DNA of 64,000 nt from Streptococcus pneumoniae (GTDB taxonomy: Bacteria; Bacillota; Bacilli; Lactobacillales; Streptococcaceae). Under the pieces are notes generated by a model. It was not told the origin of the DNA. It ran no database searches and worked only from the letters and a program-made list of their open reading frames with translations. The DNA lies in contig NZ_CKYA01000006.1 in assembly GCF_001113365.1 (NCBI RefSeq), positions 62,001-126,000 of the forward strand. The letters are read 5' to 3'. A program made the translations under genes and the position numbers. The stretch's first letter is position 1. The number at the start of each line of letters is the position of its first letter. Shown here piece after piece: positions 29,959-38,899 of the stretch.

Positions 29959-31770
29959 ATGGACGCTTTAACCAGACGACAATTTGACAAAGCTATGTTT
30001 GCCAAAGAAAGGACGCTGGCTATTCGTGTTGGTGATTATGCTTCACGAGATATCAAAGAGGCTAGTTTTGAGTATGGCTACATCAAGGGCGATACATACA
30101 AGCCAGGTGGAACGTGTGCTGGTAGCGGTAAGATTACCTTTACCAGTATCATTACCACGTTCAATAAACTGGATATCCTACACCCTGAGATTGGTCTACT
30201 GGTTGGGGATACCTACCAGTGGGTCAAGATGGGGGAATACTTCATCAACGATATTGAGATTGACCGAAACCGTAACACGACAACACTTGAGCTTATGGAC
30301 GGTATGTTTAAACTTAATCGTGAGTACGTGACGGACTTGCATTTCCCAGCTGAAGTACGAGAGGTTATTCAGGAAATCTGTCTGAAAACAGGCATTGAGT
30401 TAGCGAATGACTATTTTGGAATCAGCGCTATGCGTTACCATGTCGAGCAAATTCCTGAAGGCAAGAAACTTTCATTCAGGGATATGTTAAGCTCCATGAC
30501 TCAGATGATTGGGATGTCTTGCTTCTTCAACAGAGAAGGCAAGATGGAAATCCGTGATTTAACTGAGTCAAATATCACGATCAACGCAGATAGTTACTTC
30601 TTGCATGGTTTAACCAAGAGTGAGATTGAGTATCAGATAGCTGGTATCACTTGTAAGACAGATAAGAAATCTCTGACAGTCGGTATGAAGACAGGTCGGT
30701 CTTTGGAATTGGACAATGTCTTTATGACCCAGAGCGCTTTAAATGACCTTTATTACAAGCTGAAAAACTTGACTTACTACCCTTACAATCTCAACTACCA
30801 AGGGCATTTGTTGCTTGAGGTTGGGCAGTGGGTAACCATTCAGACTAACAAGAAAGAGACCTTTAAAGTTCCTGTGTTAAGTCAGAGCTTTACTTTCAAA
30901 GGCGGTCTGAGAGGTCGTATCAGCGCAGATAGTAAGGCTGGAAATGACACCCAGTATTCTTACGAGGGGACGATTACCAAGCAGATAAAGCAACAAGATG
31001 GCATTGAAGCGAAAATCCAAGTGCAGATAGAAGCAGCAGACGCAGAATTTGAAGCCGAGTTTGAAAAACGTAAAAAAGCGATTGATGACGCAATCGAAAT
31101 CGCCAAGAAAAAAGCCGAAGAATTTGGCGCTAAAATCCATGAGGAAATGGAGAAAGAGCGTCCTGAATTCGTGAAGCGGATTCGTGAAGAGCTGATGAGT
31201 GGCGCGGACTCAATTGCTGAACTGAGCAAGAAACTGGAACAGGTCAGCGAGACTGCAAGGGTCAATGCTAGCTTGATTGGTGGTGACGGAAATACTCAGT
31301 ACAATAAGAACCGCCTTAATGGTGGCACGGCTAAGAAAATCAGTTACGGAACGGATTTCGTGGAAGTCGGTCACAATGGAGAGGGCTTTGAACTTGGTAA
31401 GCAGTATGTCATCAGCTGGTCAGCAACCTGTACACTTTACGGCAAGACAGATGTGACTGTAGTGGTCAATAAGACACCGTTTTATGGCGGTCGCGTTCAT
31501 CTTGCGCCTGCCAATACCGTCATGCCAGCAATTGATAAAGACCTTGTCCATAAAGAGGAGCAGGTCTTGGCAGTCTACTACGGTGCCTATCGTCTGACCT
31601 TCTCAGGCGACTGGTATCAAGATTTAGAGCAGTCTGTAACGGTTGACAATCAGACAAGACGGATTGAACTAGCGCCAGTCTACAAGACGGTTGCTGATGG
31701 GCAACATGCTAGATATGAGGGAAGTTGGAGTGAGACCCCAACTTTTATATTTGATGGAGGTAGAACATGA
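29959..31770 (+). CDS. Tail tip / baseplate hub protein, 603 aa
   Basis: The N-terminal two-thirds resemble tail-associated hub proteins (REVIQEICLKTGIELANDYF, LSFRDMLSSMTQMIGMSCFF). A charged coiled coil follows at about 355-435 (AEFEAEFEKRKKAIDDAIEI). A C-terminal beta domain (GKQYVISWSATCTLYGKTDV) may carry binding activity. No peptidase motif is evident. It overlaps the next gene by 4 bp. Confidence 0.82.
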   Translation: MDALTRRQFDKAMFAKERTLAIRVGDYASRDIKEASFEYGYIKGDTYKPGGTCAGSGKITFTSIITTFNKLDILHPEIGLLVGDTYQWVKMGEYFINDIEIDRNRNTTTLELMDGMFKLNREYVTDLHFPAEVREVIQEICLKTGIELANDYFGISAMRYHVEQIPEGKKLSFRDMLSSMTQMIGMSCFFNREGKMEIRDLTESNITINADSYFLHGLTKSEIEYQIAGITCKTDKKSLTVGMKTGRSLELDNVFMTQSALNDLYYKLKNLTYYPYNLNYQGHLLLEVGQWVTIQTNKKETFKVPVLSQSFTFKGGLRGRISADSKAGNDTQYSYEGTITKQIKQQDGIEAKIQVQIEAADAEFEAEFEKRKKAIDDAIEIAKKKAEEFGAKIHEEMEKERPEFVKRIREELMSGADSIAELSKKLEQVSETARVNASLIGGDGNTQYNKNRLNGGTAKKISYGTDFVEVGHNGEGFELGKQYVISWSATCTLYGKTDVTVVVNKTPFYGGRVHLAPANTVMPAIDKDLVHKEEQVLAVYYGAYRLTFSGDWYQDLEQSVTVDNQTRRIELAPVYKTVADGQHARYEGSWSETPTFIFDGGRT

Positions 31771-32291
31771 CGGAAACAATCCCAATAAGGGTTCAACATA
31801 AACGTATGTCGGCGAGCGACTGGGCAAGTAGCACTCTTATTTTACTTGACGGAGAGTTAGGCATTGAGAGTGATACAGGCAAGGTCAAGGTCGGAAATGG
31901 CCGTGACCGATTTTCAGCCTTACAGTATCTTACAGGACCGAAAGGTGACCGTGGAGAACGTGGGGAAACAGGACCACGAGGTGCTGACGGAGTTGTGCGG
32001 TTTGAAGCATTGACCAACCAACAGAGGGAAAGTTTGCGTGGTCCGCAGGGTGTCCAAGGTGAACGAGGGCAACAAGGACTGCAGGGCATTCAAGGGCCTA
32101 GAGGATTGACTGGTGCGACGGGTGCTAGGGGCGCTGATGGAGCTAGAGGACGTGACGGAGCGCCCGGCCAAAATATCATCAACCAAAACGGCGGGCAAGC
32201 GCTGAAATATTGGGCTGGAACAAGGTCTCAATATGACGTGATTTCTAACAAGGATAGTAATACTATCTATGATATCTACAGTAGTACGTAG
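31767..32291 (+). CDS. Collagen-like tail appendage protein, 174 aa
   Basis: The N-terminal small domain (TLILLDGELGIESDTGKVKV) is the fold that often starts phage appendage proteins. Gly-X-Y collagen repeats (GPKGDRGERGETGPRGADG and others) form a trimeric shaft. The C-terminus GQNIINQNGGQALKYWAGTR recurs in the second appendage gene (36192). It is probably part of the adsorption apparatus. Confidence 0.82.
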   Translation: MTETIPIRVQHKRMSASDWASSTLILLDGELGIESDTGKVKVGNGRDRFSALQYLTGPKGDRGERGETGPRGADGVVRFEALTNQQRESLRGPQGVQGERGQQGLQGIQGPRGLTGATGARGADGARGRDGAPGQNIINQNGGQALKYWAGTRSQYDVISNKDSNTIYDIYSST

Positions 32292-32299
32292 GAGGTAGT

Positions 32300-32665
32300 A
32301 TGGCTAGAGAAGGAATTTACGTGGGTGGCAAGGAAATCACTCAGAGATATGTAGGTGATAAGTTGGTTTGGGAGAAAAGGAAAACAATAGTGCCTTACTT
32401 GGGATTTATGGGGACTGTTTCACACAATTACTATTTAAGTGAAATGAATATTTTTAATTACAGTGATGCGTTTAGGAATATTTCGTTTCCAAAAGTTGCT
32501 TATATAGGTCGGAACGAAAGACTTATAGCAATCACCTTGAGAGCAGGATATGGAAATTCTCACGTTATTGCTAAACTAAAAAGCCCAGGTGATTTTAGTG
32601 AAGCTCAAAGGTTATTTGATACCCGAAATGCAGATATCTACATGACGTTTTACGAGGAAAGGTAG
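32300..32665 (+). CDS. Small tail-tip partner protein, 121 aa
   Basis: It begins MAREGIYVGGKEITQRYVGD then KLVWEKRK. The protein at 36983 begins with the equivalent GSREIVKRYIGDRLVWKL, so both appendage genes are followed by the same kind of partner. The C-terminal halves differ, as variable tip domains would. Function unknown. Confidence 0.6.
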   Translation: MAREGIYVGGKEITQRYVGDKLVWEKRKTIVPYLGFMGTVSHNYYLSEMNIFNYSDAFRNISFPKVAYIGRNERLIAITLRAGYGNSHVIAKLKSPGDFSEAQRLFDTRNADIYMTFYEER

Positions 32666-32671
32666 TAACAC

Positions 32672-34147
32672 ATGGACATAACCATTCAAAACGTCCGTTC
32701 GCCTGCTCTTGAGCACAACGGGCGGTATTATAAGGTGTTTCAACCACGGACACGAGATGAACTGCTGAAACTCCATCATATGGGTTGTGTGGGGGACACG
32801 GTGCTGACGGATATCCAGCTGGAGCAGGGGGATTTTCCTACTAGCTTCGTGGAGCCTACTGTCACACAACGCACCTTGTCAGGTCTCTTCAAGGATATGC
32901 GCTCAATAGAGCTGGAATTGAGAGACCCAAATAGCACACTCTGGGGCAAAATCCAGCAGAACAACCAAGGGGCGCTGACTCAATTCTTTGACAAGAATGT
33001 CAAGAGTGCCATTGCGCAGACTGCTAGAGAAATCAGGCAGGAAGTGCGAGATGCTGCTAACAGTGCGAGAGTACAAGTGACGCCCGAAGGTGTGACTATC
33101 GGCTCTACTACCTTGACTGGCGAGCAGTTAGCCTCTACCATTTCCACAAGTCCGAAAGGCGTTGACATCATCGCTCCGCATGTTCGAGTACAGTCAGATA
33201 TGTTGGTAGATGGTGCTGTAACAGCTAGGAAGATGGCCGCTGGTTCTGTCACTGCTGACCATATTCAAGCTGGGGCTATCACAGGCGATAAAATCAGCGT
33301 AGACGATGCCCTGATTCGGAACCTGACCGCTAGAGATGCCTTGATTGACAAGCTGACATCTAAACGTATCTTTGCGACTAAGATTGAGTCTGTTGTATCT
33401 AGTTCAACCTTCTTGCAAGCCTATCAGGGTGAAATTGGAGGGTTTACCATTGGGAGTTTCCCAAACGGGAGTGGCAAGTGGATATCTGGCACAAATACGT
33501 TTGCGGTAGGTATGGGAAATGGTGGAAGTTTCGGTGATACCCGAACAGCCTTCTGGGCTAATTGGGGCAATAACTGGAACCAAGCAGGACCTAATGCCTG
33601 GTACGTAACAACCGCAGGAAAAATGAATTGCAAGAATGATGCGGATTTTCACGCTAAGGTCGACTTTTCAAACACATCAAATGCTAGGTTTTATGGACGG
33701 ACAGAATTTCAAAAATCGCCTATTTTTGTCAATGGGATTCATATGTACGAACAAGAAATTTTGGGAAATGGTTGGAGTCCGAGAGAGGGACATCAAAATA
33801 AGGTCGTGTGGTGGAACCAGGTAGGCGAGGGAACGGTAAAACACTGGATAGATAAATCTTCAGATAGACGTTTGAAAGAAAACATCACAGAAACAGCTGT
33901 AAAAGCCTTGGATAAAATCAACAGACTAAACTTGGTCGCATTTGATTTCATCGAAAGCAAGAAACATGAAGAAATCGGTTTGATTGCTCAAGAGGCTGAG
34001 ACTATCGTTCCAGAAGTTATCTCACGAGACCCTGAGAATCCAGATGGCTATCTGCACATCGACTATACCGCATTCGTCCCCTACTTGCTGAAGGCTGTCC
34101 AAGAACTAGACCAGAAAATCAAAGAAATGGAGAACAGACATGGATAA
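32672..34147 (+). CDS. Tail fibre with C-terminal S74 intramolecular chaperone
   Basis: 491 residues. The N-terminal region is gp58-like (SPALEHNGRYYKVFQPRTRD; TARKMAAGSVTADHIQAGAI). A beta-helical middle and a C-terminal Peptidase_S74 domain with the Ser-Lys dyad (SSDRRLKENITETAVKALDK, HEEIGLIAQEAETIVPEVIS) follow. S74 domains help the fibre trimerise and then cleave themselves off. It probably recognises the cell wall. Confidence 0.88.
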   Translation: MDITIQNVRSPALEHNGRYYKVFQPRTRDELLKLHHMGCVGDTVLTDIQLEQGDFPTSFVEPTVTQRTLSGLFKDMRSIELELRDPNSTLWGKIQQNNQGALTQFFDKNVKSAIAQTAREIRQEVRDAANSARVQVTPEGVTIGSTTLTGEQLASTISTSPKGVDIIAPHVRVQSDMLVDGAVTARKMAAGSVTADHIQAGAITGDKISVDDALIRNLTARDALIDKLTSKRIFATKIESVVSSSTFLQAYQGEIGGFTIGSFPNGSGKWISGTNTFAVGMGNGGSFGDTRTAFWANWGNNWNQAGPNAWYVTTAGKMNCKNDADFHAKVDFSNTSNARFYGRTEFQKSPIFVNGIHMYEQEILGNGWSPREGHQNKVVWWNQVGEGTVKHWIDKSSDRRLKENITETAVKALDKINRLNLVAFDFIESKKHEEIGLIAQEAETIVPEVISRDPENPDGYLHIDYTAFVPYLLKAVQELDQKIKEMENRHG

Positions 34148-34346
34148 CAACATAATCGACAAGCTAGTCGCTGAGTCACTCGTTAACCGTTTGGCTGAGG
34201 GCGAATTGGATCGTGCGAATTTAGAGGCACGCTATACGCTGACTTTGGCCGAATTGCAGACCTTTAAGGCGGTTCTGGAATATGACCCAGCCCTTAAAGA
34301 ACTTTTTGACGAAACGCAAGCAAAAATGAAAGGAACTAACAAATGA
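34140..34346 (+). CDS. Small tail-module protein, 68 aa
   Basis: MDNNIIDKLVAESLVNRLAE then a helical chain. It overlaps the fibre gene by 8 bp and DUF1366 by 4 bp. Function unknown. Confidence 0.6.
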   Translation: MDNNIIDKLVAESLVNRLAEGELDRANLEARYTLTLAELQTFKAVLEYDPALKELFDETQAKMKGTNK

Positions 34347-34933
34347 GCTATGAACTTGCAATCAAGCCCTACTTGAAAGGTGGGGAAAATGTAACAGTTG
34401 TCGCCATCAAGATGGAAAACAAGGGGCGCTATTCTTATGAGCAGTGCGAATTGCTAGGTGACCATACACAGGATAGTGAGGACGCCCTTATCCAAGCGGT
34501 TTTGGAATTGGTTCGCACCGAATTAGACCCAACCAGTGCCATTGTCAAGAACAAAGAACAGTGGGCTAAAACGACGGAAGCGCTGGAGAAAGCCAACCAA
34601 CTCATGGATAGCGTGCAGAAGGTCAATCTCCAGAATGCTCAGGATATTGAGGATATCTTAGCGCGATTGGAAGAGCTGGAAACTCAAGGAGAGCCTGACC
34701 AGGAGGAGAAAGAGGAGGCAGACGAGGACATCCCTCAGGTTATGGCAACAGAAAACCAAGATGATGAACCAGCACCAGTGCAACCAACTACTGAACAAGC
34801 AGTAGCAGAAGCGCCTACACAACCAGCTCCAGCAGTAGAAGAGAAGAAAGAAAGCGAGAAAGAAGATGACATTTCTGAAACGACAAACCAAGAGAGCCCT
34901 AGTGAAGACAATGGAGGTAGCAGCAATGAGTAA
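34343..34933 (+). CDS. DUF1366-family phage protein, 196 aa
   Basis: The N-terminal folded part (YELAIKPYLKGGENVTVVAI, YSYEQCELLGDHTQDSEDAL) is typical of DUF1366. A coiled coil and a disordered, very acidic P/E/Q-rich tail follow. The family occurs beside tail-fibre genes of streptococcal phages; its role is not known. Confidence 0.75.
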   Translation: MSYELAIKPYLKGGENVTVVAIKMENKGRYSYEQCELLGDHTQDSEDALIQAVLELVRTELDPTSAIVKNKEQWAKTTEALEKANQLMDSVQKVNLQNAQDIEDILARLEELETQGEPDQEEKEEADEDIPQVMATENQDDEPAPVQPTTEQAVAEAPTQPAPAVEEKKESEKEDDISETTNQESPSEDNGGSSNE

Positions 34934-35078
34934 GATTACACTAGACCAAGCAAAAATCGATATGTACATCAACCTACTGGAACGTGGAGCAGTTGACTTT
35001 TCATGGGTACATAAACGCTGGAAAGACCGTGTGCGTAAGGAATTGAAGCGACGTGGTTTGAGCCATCTGGCAAACTAG
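34926..35078 (+). CDS. Small basic phage protein, 50 aa
   Basis: MSKITLDQAKIDMYINLLER then GAVDFSWVHKRWKDRVRKEL and a basic tail. This short type is regularly found between the fibre and holin genes. GGAGG lies upstream of ATG 34926; it overlaps DUF1366 by 8 bp. Confidence 0.6.
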   Translation: MSKITLDQAKIDMYINLLERGAVDFSWVHKRWKDRVRKELKRRGLSHLAN

Positions 35079-35088
35079 CGAGGTGTTT

Positions 35089-35367
35089 ATGACAGAGATT
35101 GAGCACTTATTGATTCGGTTTCTCTTTTCTCTGATTCCTGTGGTTGTCTTGTACTTTTCCATGAAGGACAGGGCAACCAAACAGGAAAATCGCATGACAG
35201 CCATAGAAAAAGACATTGAGAACTTACGCGAATTTCGAATGTCGGCTAACAAAAGACTGGATAACCATGACGAACAAAACAAGGCTATTCTGGTGCTGGC
35301 TGAACAGGTCAAATCGTTAGGCGAAGATGTAAGAGAACTAAAAACCTTGATACAAAGTAAACAGTAA
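35089..35367 (+). CDS. Membrane plus coiled-coil phage protein, holin-region type, 92 aa
   Basis: The N-terminal transmembrane helix (FLFSLIPVVVLYFSMK) is followed by a coiled coil with TAIEKDIENLREFRMSANKR. Such hemolysin-XhlA-like layouts often accompany holins, but the true holin seems to be 37371. ATG 35089 has GAGGTG upstream; the upstream GTG 35083 is less suitable. Confidence 0.65.
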   Translation: MTEIEHLLIRFLFSLIPVVVLYFSMKDRATKQENRMTAIEKDIENLREFRMSANKRLDNHDEQNKAILVLAEQVKSLGEDVRELKTLIQSKQ

Positions 35368-35382
35368 AGAAAGAGGTGCAGA

Positions 35383-35859
35383 ATGGTCTGTAATCTCAAT
35401 ACGACCAATCTTGCTCAAGTTGATGGCGGTTATCTCATCAAACAGGGTGATGTGGCTTCCACCTTTGGTTTTGCCCTCTTAGACGAAGACTACCAAGTGA
35501 TTTCCTCTCTGGAAGGGGAGGAGGCGCTGATCAGTCTGACCAAGGAGGGCTACCAGTGGAAGAAGCAGGTAGCTGTCACCAGTCAAGGCGTGAGTTTTCA
35601 TCTGGACGCTATCTTGCCGATTGGGAGTTATCGCTTGGAAATCACGGCTGGAGGCTATGTTTTCCCCAGTGATAAATCTGTCCATATCAAGATAGTCGCC
35701 TCAGATAAGGAATTGGTCACAGAAGAAGTCCATGCTTTAAAAGAGCTGGATATTGCAAAAGAAGTCGAAAAACAGCTTGCAGGTAGAACTGTAGGCGAGA
35801 GCCCAGCAGGTCAGGAATTGCCAGACCTGCTCTTTTATTACAATTTAGGAAAGGTGTAA
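35383..35859 (+). CDS. Baseplate upper protein N-terminal-like domain, 158 aa
   Basis: LNTTNLAQVDGGYLIKQGDV then ASTFGFALLDEDYQVISSLE resemble the BppU N-terminal domain, which attaches receptor-binding modules to the baseplate. It opens the second appendage cluster (35383-37357). The end is helical. Confidence 0.65.
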   Translation: MVCNLNTTNLAQVDGGYLIKQGDVASTFGFALLDEDYQVISSLEGEEALISLTKEGYQWKKQVAVTSQGVSFHLDAILPIGSYRLEITAGGYVFPSDKSVHIKIVASDKELVTEEVHALKELDIAKEVEKQLAGRTVGESPAGQELPDLLFYYNLGKV

Positions 35860-35865
35860 CACAAA

Positions 35866-36186
35866 ATGGATACTACAAAATTAACAGCATTCGCACAGGC
35901 AGTGGGGGAAGATAACAAAAAGGTAAACGAAGAGCTGAAAACGAAAGTCAGCACGTCTGCCATGAACCAAGCTATCTCTCAAGCTAAATCCGAGGTTAAG
36001 GCTGAAATCTTGGGTGAAGGAGCGCCTGAGAATCTGGATACGCTGAAAGAAATCGCGGAAAAAATCACAAGTATGGGACAAGATGAAAATAGCGCACTTC
36101 TTGGCAAAGTAACTGAAGTCAGCGGACGTGTAGACCAGATTGCCAATGTTGACTTGGTCGCAACCTATAACGCAGCGAAAGCGTGA
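35866..36186 (+). CDS. Small appendage-cluster protein, 106 aa
   Basis: MDTTKLTAFAQAVGEDNKKV then helical repeats with ENLDTLKEIAEKITSMGQDE, a motif common in phage tail-fibre and baseplate assembly proteins. It is 6 bp after the BppU-like gene. Likely a structural linker. Confidence 0.6.
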   Translation: MDTTKLTAFAQAVGEDNKKVNEELKTKVSTSAMNQAISQAKSEVKAEILGEGAPENLDTLKEIAEKITSMGQDENSALLGKVTEVSGRVDQIANVDLVATYNAAKA

Positions 36187-36191
36187 GTGCT

Positions 36192-36974
36192 ATGAGTAAC
36201 CTTGAAAATCTAGCAACAGCTATTGGTAGGGATGTCAAGGCTATCAAAGAAGACTCAGAGCTAAAGGATAGGGAGGTTCAGGGAAGGCTGGACTCCCTTG
36301 AGAGTAGACCGAGAGTCAATCCAGAAATCCTCGTTACAAAAGCGGAGCTGGAAGAGAAAGGCTACTTGACCTCCCACCAAGACTTGTCTACTTATGCCCA
36401 AAAATGGGAGTTGTACAATGATATCCCCATCAAGGCTAGGATTTCCGCCTTGGAAAATCGCCCGTCATTTGACAATCTGACCTCCAGTCAGAGAGAAAGC
36501 TTAAAAGGGGAAAATGGGCATAGTTTGAATGCCAGCGTTCGTATTGAGGGTTCTTATAAGAATGGCTCTACTAGCCAATTGAATCTGTTTGCGGATGTAT
36601 TCTACGATGGCGAAGCAGTCACGAGTGGCTATACTCTTGATTATTACTACCGTGGTTTTGGGAATAATAGCTGGGGTGTTTTGAGAAATCAAACGCCTGA
36701 TGCAAATGGTAAATTTGGTCAGTGGAATGCTACTCAGCGCTCTGGTGGCTGGTTCGAAGTCCGCATTGAAGTGAATTATAGAGGATTGAGAGCCTCTGCT
36801 TTTACCCATTTAGATAATGTTAACGATGGCGAACGAGGCGCAACGGGGGCGCCTGGTCAGAACATTGTCAATCAGAACGGTTCGCAGGCACTCAACTATT
36901 GGGCAGGTACGCAAGAGCAGTACGATGCTATTACTACCAAAGACCCTCACACGATTTACGATATTTTTAAGTAG
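36192..36974 (+). CDS. Second tail appendage protein, 260 aa
   Basis: Helical start (SNLENLATAIGRDVKAIKED), a middle beta domain (SVRIEGSYKNGSTSQLNLFA) and the C-terminus GQNIVNQNGSQALNYWAGTQ then EQYDAITTKDPHTIYDIF. That end is nearly the same as in the collagen-like gene 31767. The start is ATG 36192 or GTG 36183, the latter overlapping the previous stop. A duplicated appendage module is likely. Confidence 0.7.
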   Translation: MSNLENLATAIGRDVKAIKEDSELKDREVQGRLDSLESRPRVNPEILVTKAELEEKGYLTSHQDLSTYAQKWELYNDIPIKARISALENRPSFDNLTSSQRESLKGENGHSLNASVRIEGSYKNGSTSQLNLFADVFYDGEAVTSGYTLDYYYRGFGNNSWGVLRNQTPDANGKFGQWNATQRSGGWFEVRIEVNYRGLRASAFTHLDNVNDGERGATGAPGQNIVNQNGSQALNYWAGTQEQYDAITTKDPHTIYDIFK

Positions 36975-36982
36975 GTGAAGCT

Positions 36983-37357
36983 ATGAGAGATAGAGTAAGA
37001 ATCATGTTAGGAAGTAGAGAGATTGTCAAGCGCTATATTGGCGATAGGTTGGTGTGGAAATTGGATCCGCTACAAAAAATCACGATCGTTGGTATTGAAA
37101 CGAAATTATATGGTAGATTCATTGCGTTTCGTGTTAATGATCATTCTTCAAAATTTAATGGTAAGGTTATTAAAAAAATCCATATCGACGGCGCTAAAGA
37201 GGTTCTAAGAATACCTTCAAATTCCCAAACGCCACAATTATCAGGAAGTTCAATGTACATCAATAATATCAACGAAGATATTAAGAGATATTTCTCTGAA
37301 AACGGAGCTAGTAGTAGCGATTTCAAGTTTATGAATATTATATTTTTTGTTGAATAG
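36983..37357 (+). CDS. Second small tail-tip partner, 124 aa
   Basis: It begins MRDRVRIMLGSREIVKRYIG then DRLVWKLD, matching the start of 32300-32665. The rest (GIETKLYGRFIAFRVNDHSS) is unrelated. It follows the appendage gene 8 bp away, as its paralogue does. Confidence 0.6.
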   Translation: MRDRVRIMLGSREIVKRYIGDRLVWKLDPLQKITIVGIETKLYGRFIAFRVNDHSSKFNGKVIKKIHIDGAKEVLRIPSNSQTPQLSGSSMYINNINEDIKRYFSENGASSSDFKFMNIIFFVE

Positions 37358-37370
37358 AAAGGAAAAACAT

Positions 37371-37700
37371 ATGACACAATTTAATGAATTTATCATTGCC
37401 TTTGCGACAGGCTTTTTAGCAGTAGCAGTAGGCGGTATTGTAAAGGCAGTGAAAGACTACCTTTTGCGTAAAGGAGGAGAGAAAGCGGTTATTATCGCTG
37501 AAATCCTAGCTAAAAATGCAGTCAATGCAGTTGAGCAGGTCGCCACTGAAACAGGCTACAAGGGAGATGAAAAACTGGCACAGGCTCGTACTAAAATCCG
37601 TACTGAGTTGACCAAATATAATATCAGCATGACGGACAAGGACTTGGATACCTTTGTAGAGTCAGCCGTGAAGCAGATGAATGACGCTTGGAGGGAGTAA
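37371..37700 (+). CDS. Holin, LLH-type
   Basis: 109 residues. One N-terminal transmembrane helix (FIIAFATGFLAVAVGGIVKA) with a basic, helical C-terminal domain (AKNAVNAVEQVATETGYKGD). This plan is shared by LLH holins found before amidase genes in pneumococcal phages. It forms membrane lesions releasing the endolysin. Confidence 0.82.
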   Translation: MTQFNEFIIAFATGFLAVAVGGIVKAVKDYLLRKGGEKAVIIAEILAKNAVNAVEQVATETGYKGDEKLAQARTKIRTELTKYNISMTDKDLDTFVESAVKQMNDAWRE

Positions 37701-37702
37701 GG

Positions 37703-38659
37703 ATGGATATCGATACAAGCAGACTACGTACAGGCTTGCCACAAGTCGGAGTGCAACCTTATAGACAAGTACATGCTCACTCAACAGGCAACCGCAACTC
37801 AACAGCTCAGAATGAGGCGGACTACCACTATAGAAAGGACCCTGAACTTGGGTTCTTTTCTCATGTCGTTGGTAACGGTCGTGTCATGCAGGTCGGACCT
37901 GTAAATAACGGCTCGTGGGATGTTGGGGGCGGTTGGAATGCGGAAAGCTATGCAGCAGTTGAATTGATTGAAAGCCATTCAACTAAAGAAGAGTTCATGA
38001 CAGACTATCGCCTTTATATCGAATTGCTACGAAACCTATCTGATGAAGCAGGTTTGCCTAAAACGCTTGATACAAGCAGTTTGGAAGGTATCAAAACGCA
38101 TGAATACTGTACCAATAACCAACCAGACAACCATTCAGACCACATTGACCCTTATCCATATCTAGCCAAATGGGGCATTAGCCGTGAACAGTTCAAGCAG
38201 GATATTGAAAATGGCTTGATAATTGAAGTAGGCTGGAAGAAGAACGATACAGGCTATTGGTATGTACACTCAGACGGCTCTTATCCAAAAGATAAGTTTG
38301 AGAAAATCAACGGAACCTGGTATTACTTCGACGGCTCAGGCTATATGCTTGCAGACCGCTGGAAGAAGCACTCAGACGGCAACTGGTACTACTTTGACCA
38401 ATCAGGCGAGATGGCCACAGGTTGGAAGAAAATCGCTGAGAAGTGGTATTATTTTGACACAGAGGGCTCTATGAAGACAGGATGGGTCAAGTACAAGGAC
38501 ACCTGGTATTATCTTGACGGTAAAGAAGGCGCTATGGTATCAAACGCCTTCGTCCAGTCCGCAGACGGAACAGGCTGGTACTACATCAAACCAGACGGAA
38601 CAATGGCTGATAAACCAGAGTTCACAGTAGAGCCAGACGGCTTGATTACAGTTAAATAA
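37703..38659 (+). CDS. lytA-like: LytA-like N-acetylmuramoyl-L-alanine amidase (endolysin) with choline-binding repeats
   Basis: 318 residues. Amidase domain at about 1-175 (RLRTGLPQVGVQPYRQVHAH, DVGGGWNAESYAAVELIESH, NQPDNHSDHIDPYPYLAKWG with the metal-binding histidines). Six choline-binding repeats follow (WYYFDQSGEMATGWKK and similar) and the terminal ADKPEFTVEPDGLITVK. It cleaves the glycan-peptide bond after binding wall choline, restricting hosts to choline-decorated species. Very close likeness to the pneumococcal autolysin means exchange with the chromosomal copy is possible. Confidence 0.95.
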   Translation: MDIDTSRLRTGLPQVGVQPYRQVHAHSTGNRNSTAQNEADYHYRKDPELGFFSHVVGNGRVMQVGPVNNGSWDVGGGWNAESYAAVELIESHSTKEEFMTDYRLYIELLRNLSDEAGLPKTLDTSSLEGIKTHEYCTNNQPDNHSDHIDPYPYLAKWGISREQFKQDIENGLIIEVGWKKNDTGYWYVHSDGSYPKDKFEKINGTWYYFDGSGYMLADRWKKHSDGNWYYFDQSGEMATGWKKIAEKWYYFDTEGSMKTGWVKYKDTWYYLDGKEGAMVSNAFVQSADGTGWYYIKPDGTMADKPEFTVEPDGLITVK

Positions 38660-38691
38660 ATAGAAAGGAAACTTTCTAAAATGTTCTTTCA

Positions 38692-38718
38692 CCGCAGGCT
38701 TAGGCTTGCGGTTTTTTT
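38692..38718 (+). terminator. Terminator after the lysis genes
   Basis: CCGCAGGC, TTAG loop, GCTTGCGG and a T7 run. It ends the late operon. Confidence 0.8.
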
Positions 38719-38876
38719 ATTTTGCAAAAACAGGCATTTTGAACGATTAGAAACAGAAATTACAATCCTATTGTTCAAAAAAGCGTTTACATGAAGAATA
38801 GGGAGGTGTTTTATTAAAAATAAAAACAGTGAAATGAGTCACTGATCCTTTTGTAAACTATTAGAATTAAATTAAA

Positions 38877-38899
38877 ACCTTCTCAACTATACGGGCAAG
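38877..38899 (-). repeat. 23-bp element, copy 3 (inverted, next to right arm sites)
   Basis: The minus strand reads CTTGCCCGTATAGTTGAGAA then GGT, two differences from copy 1 (1821-1843). It abuts the tandem 12-mers. The stretch 38719-38876 holds no gene I can support. Confidence 0.6.

Noticed and set aside
31793..32231. Proline-rich minus-strand frames
   Set aside because: Mirror image of the collagen-like Gly-X-Y repeats on the coding strand.
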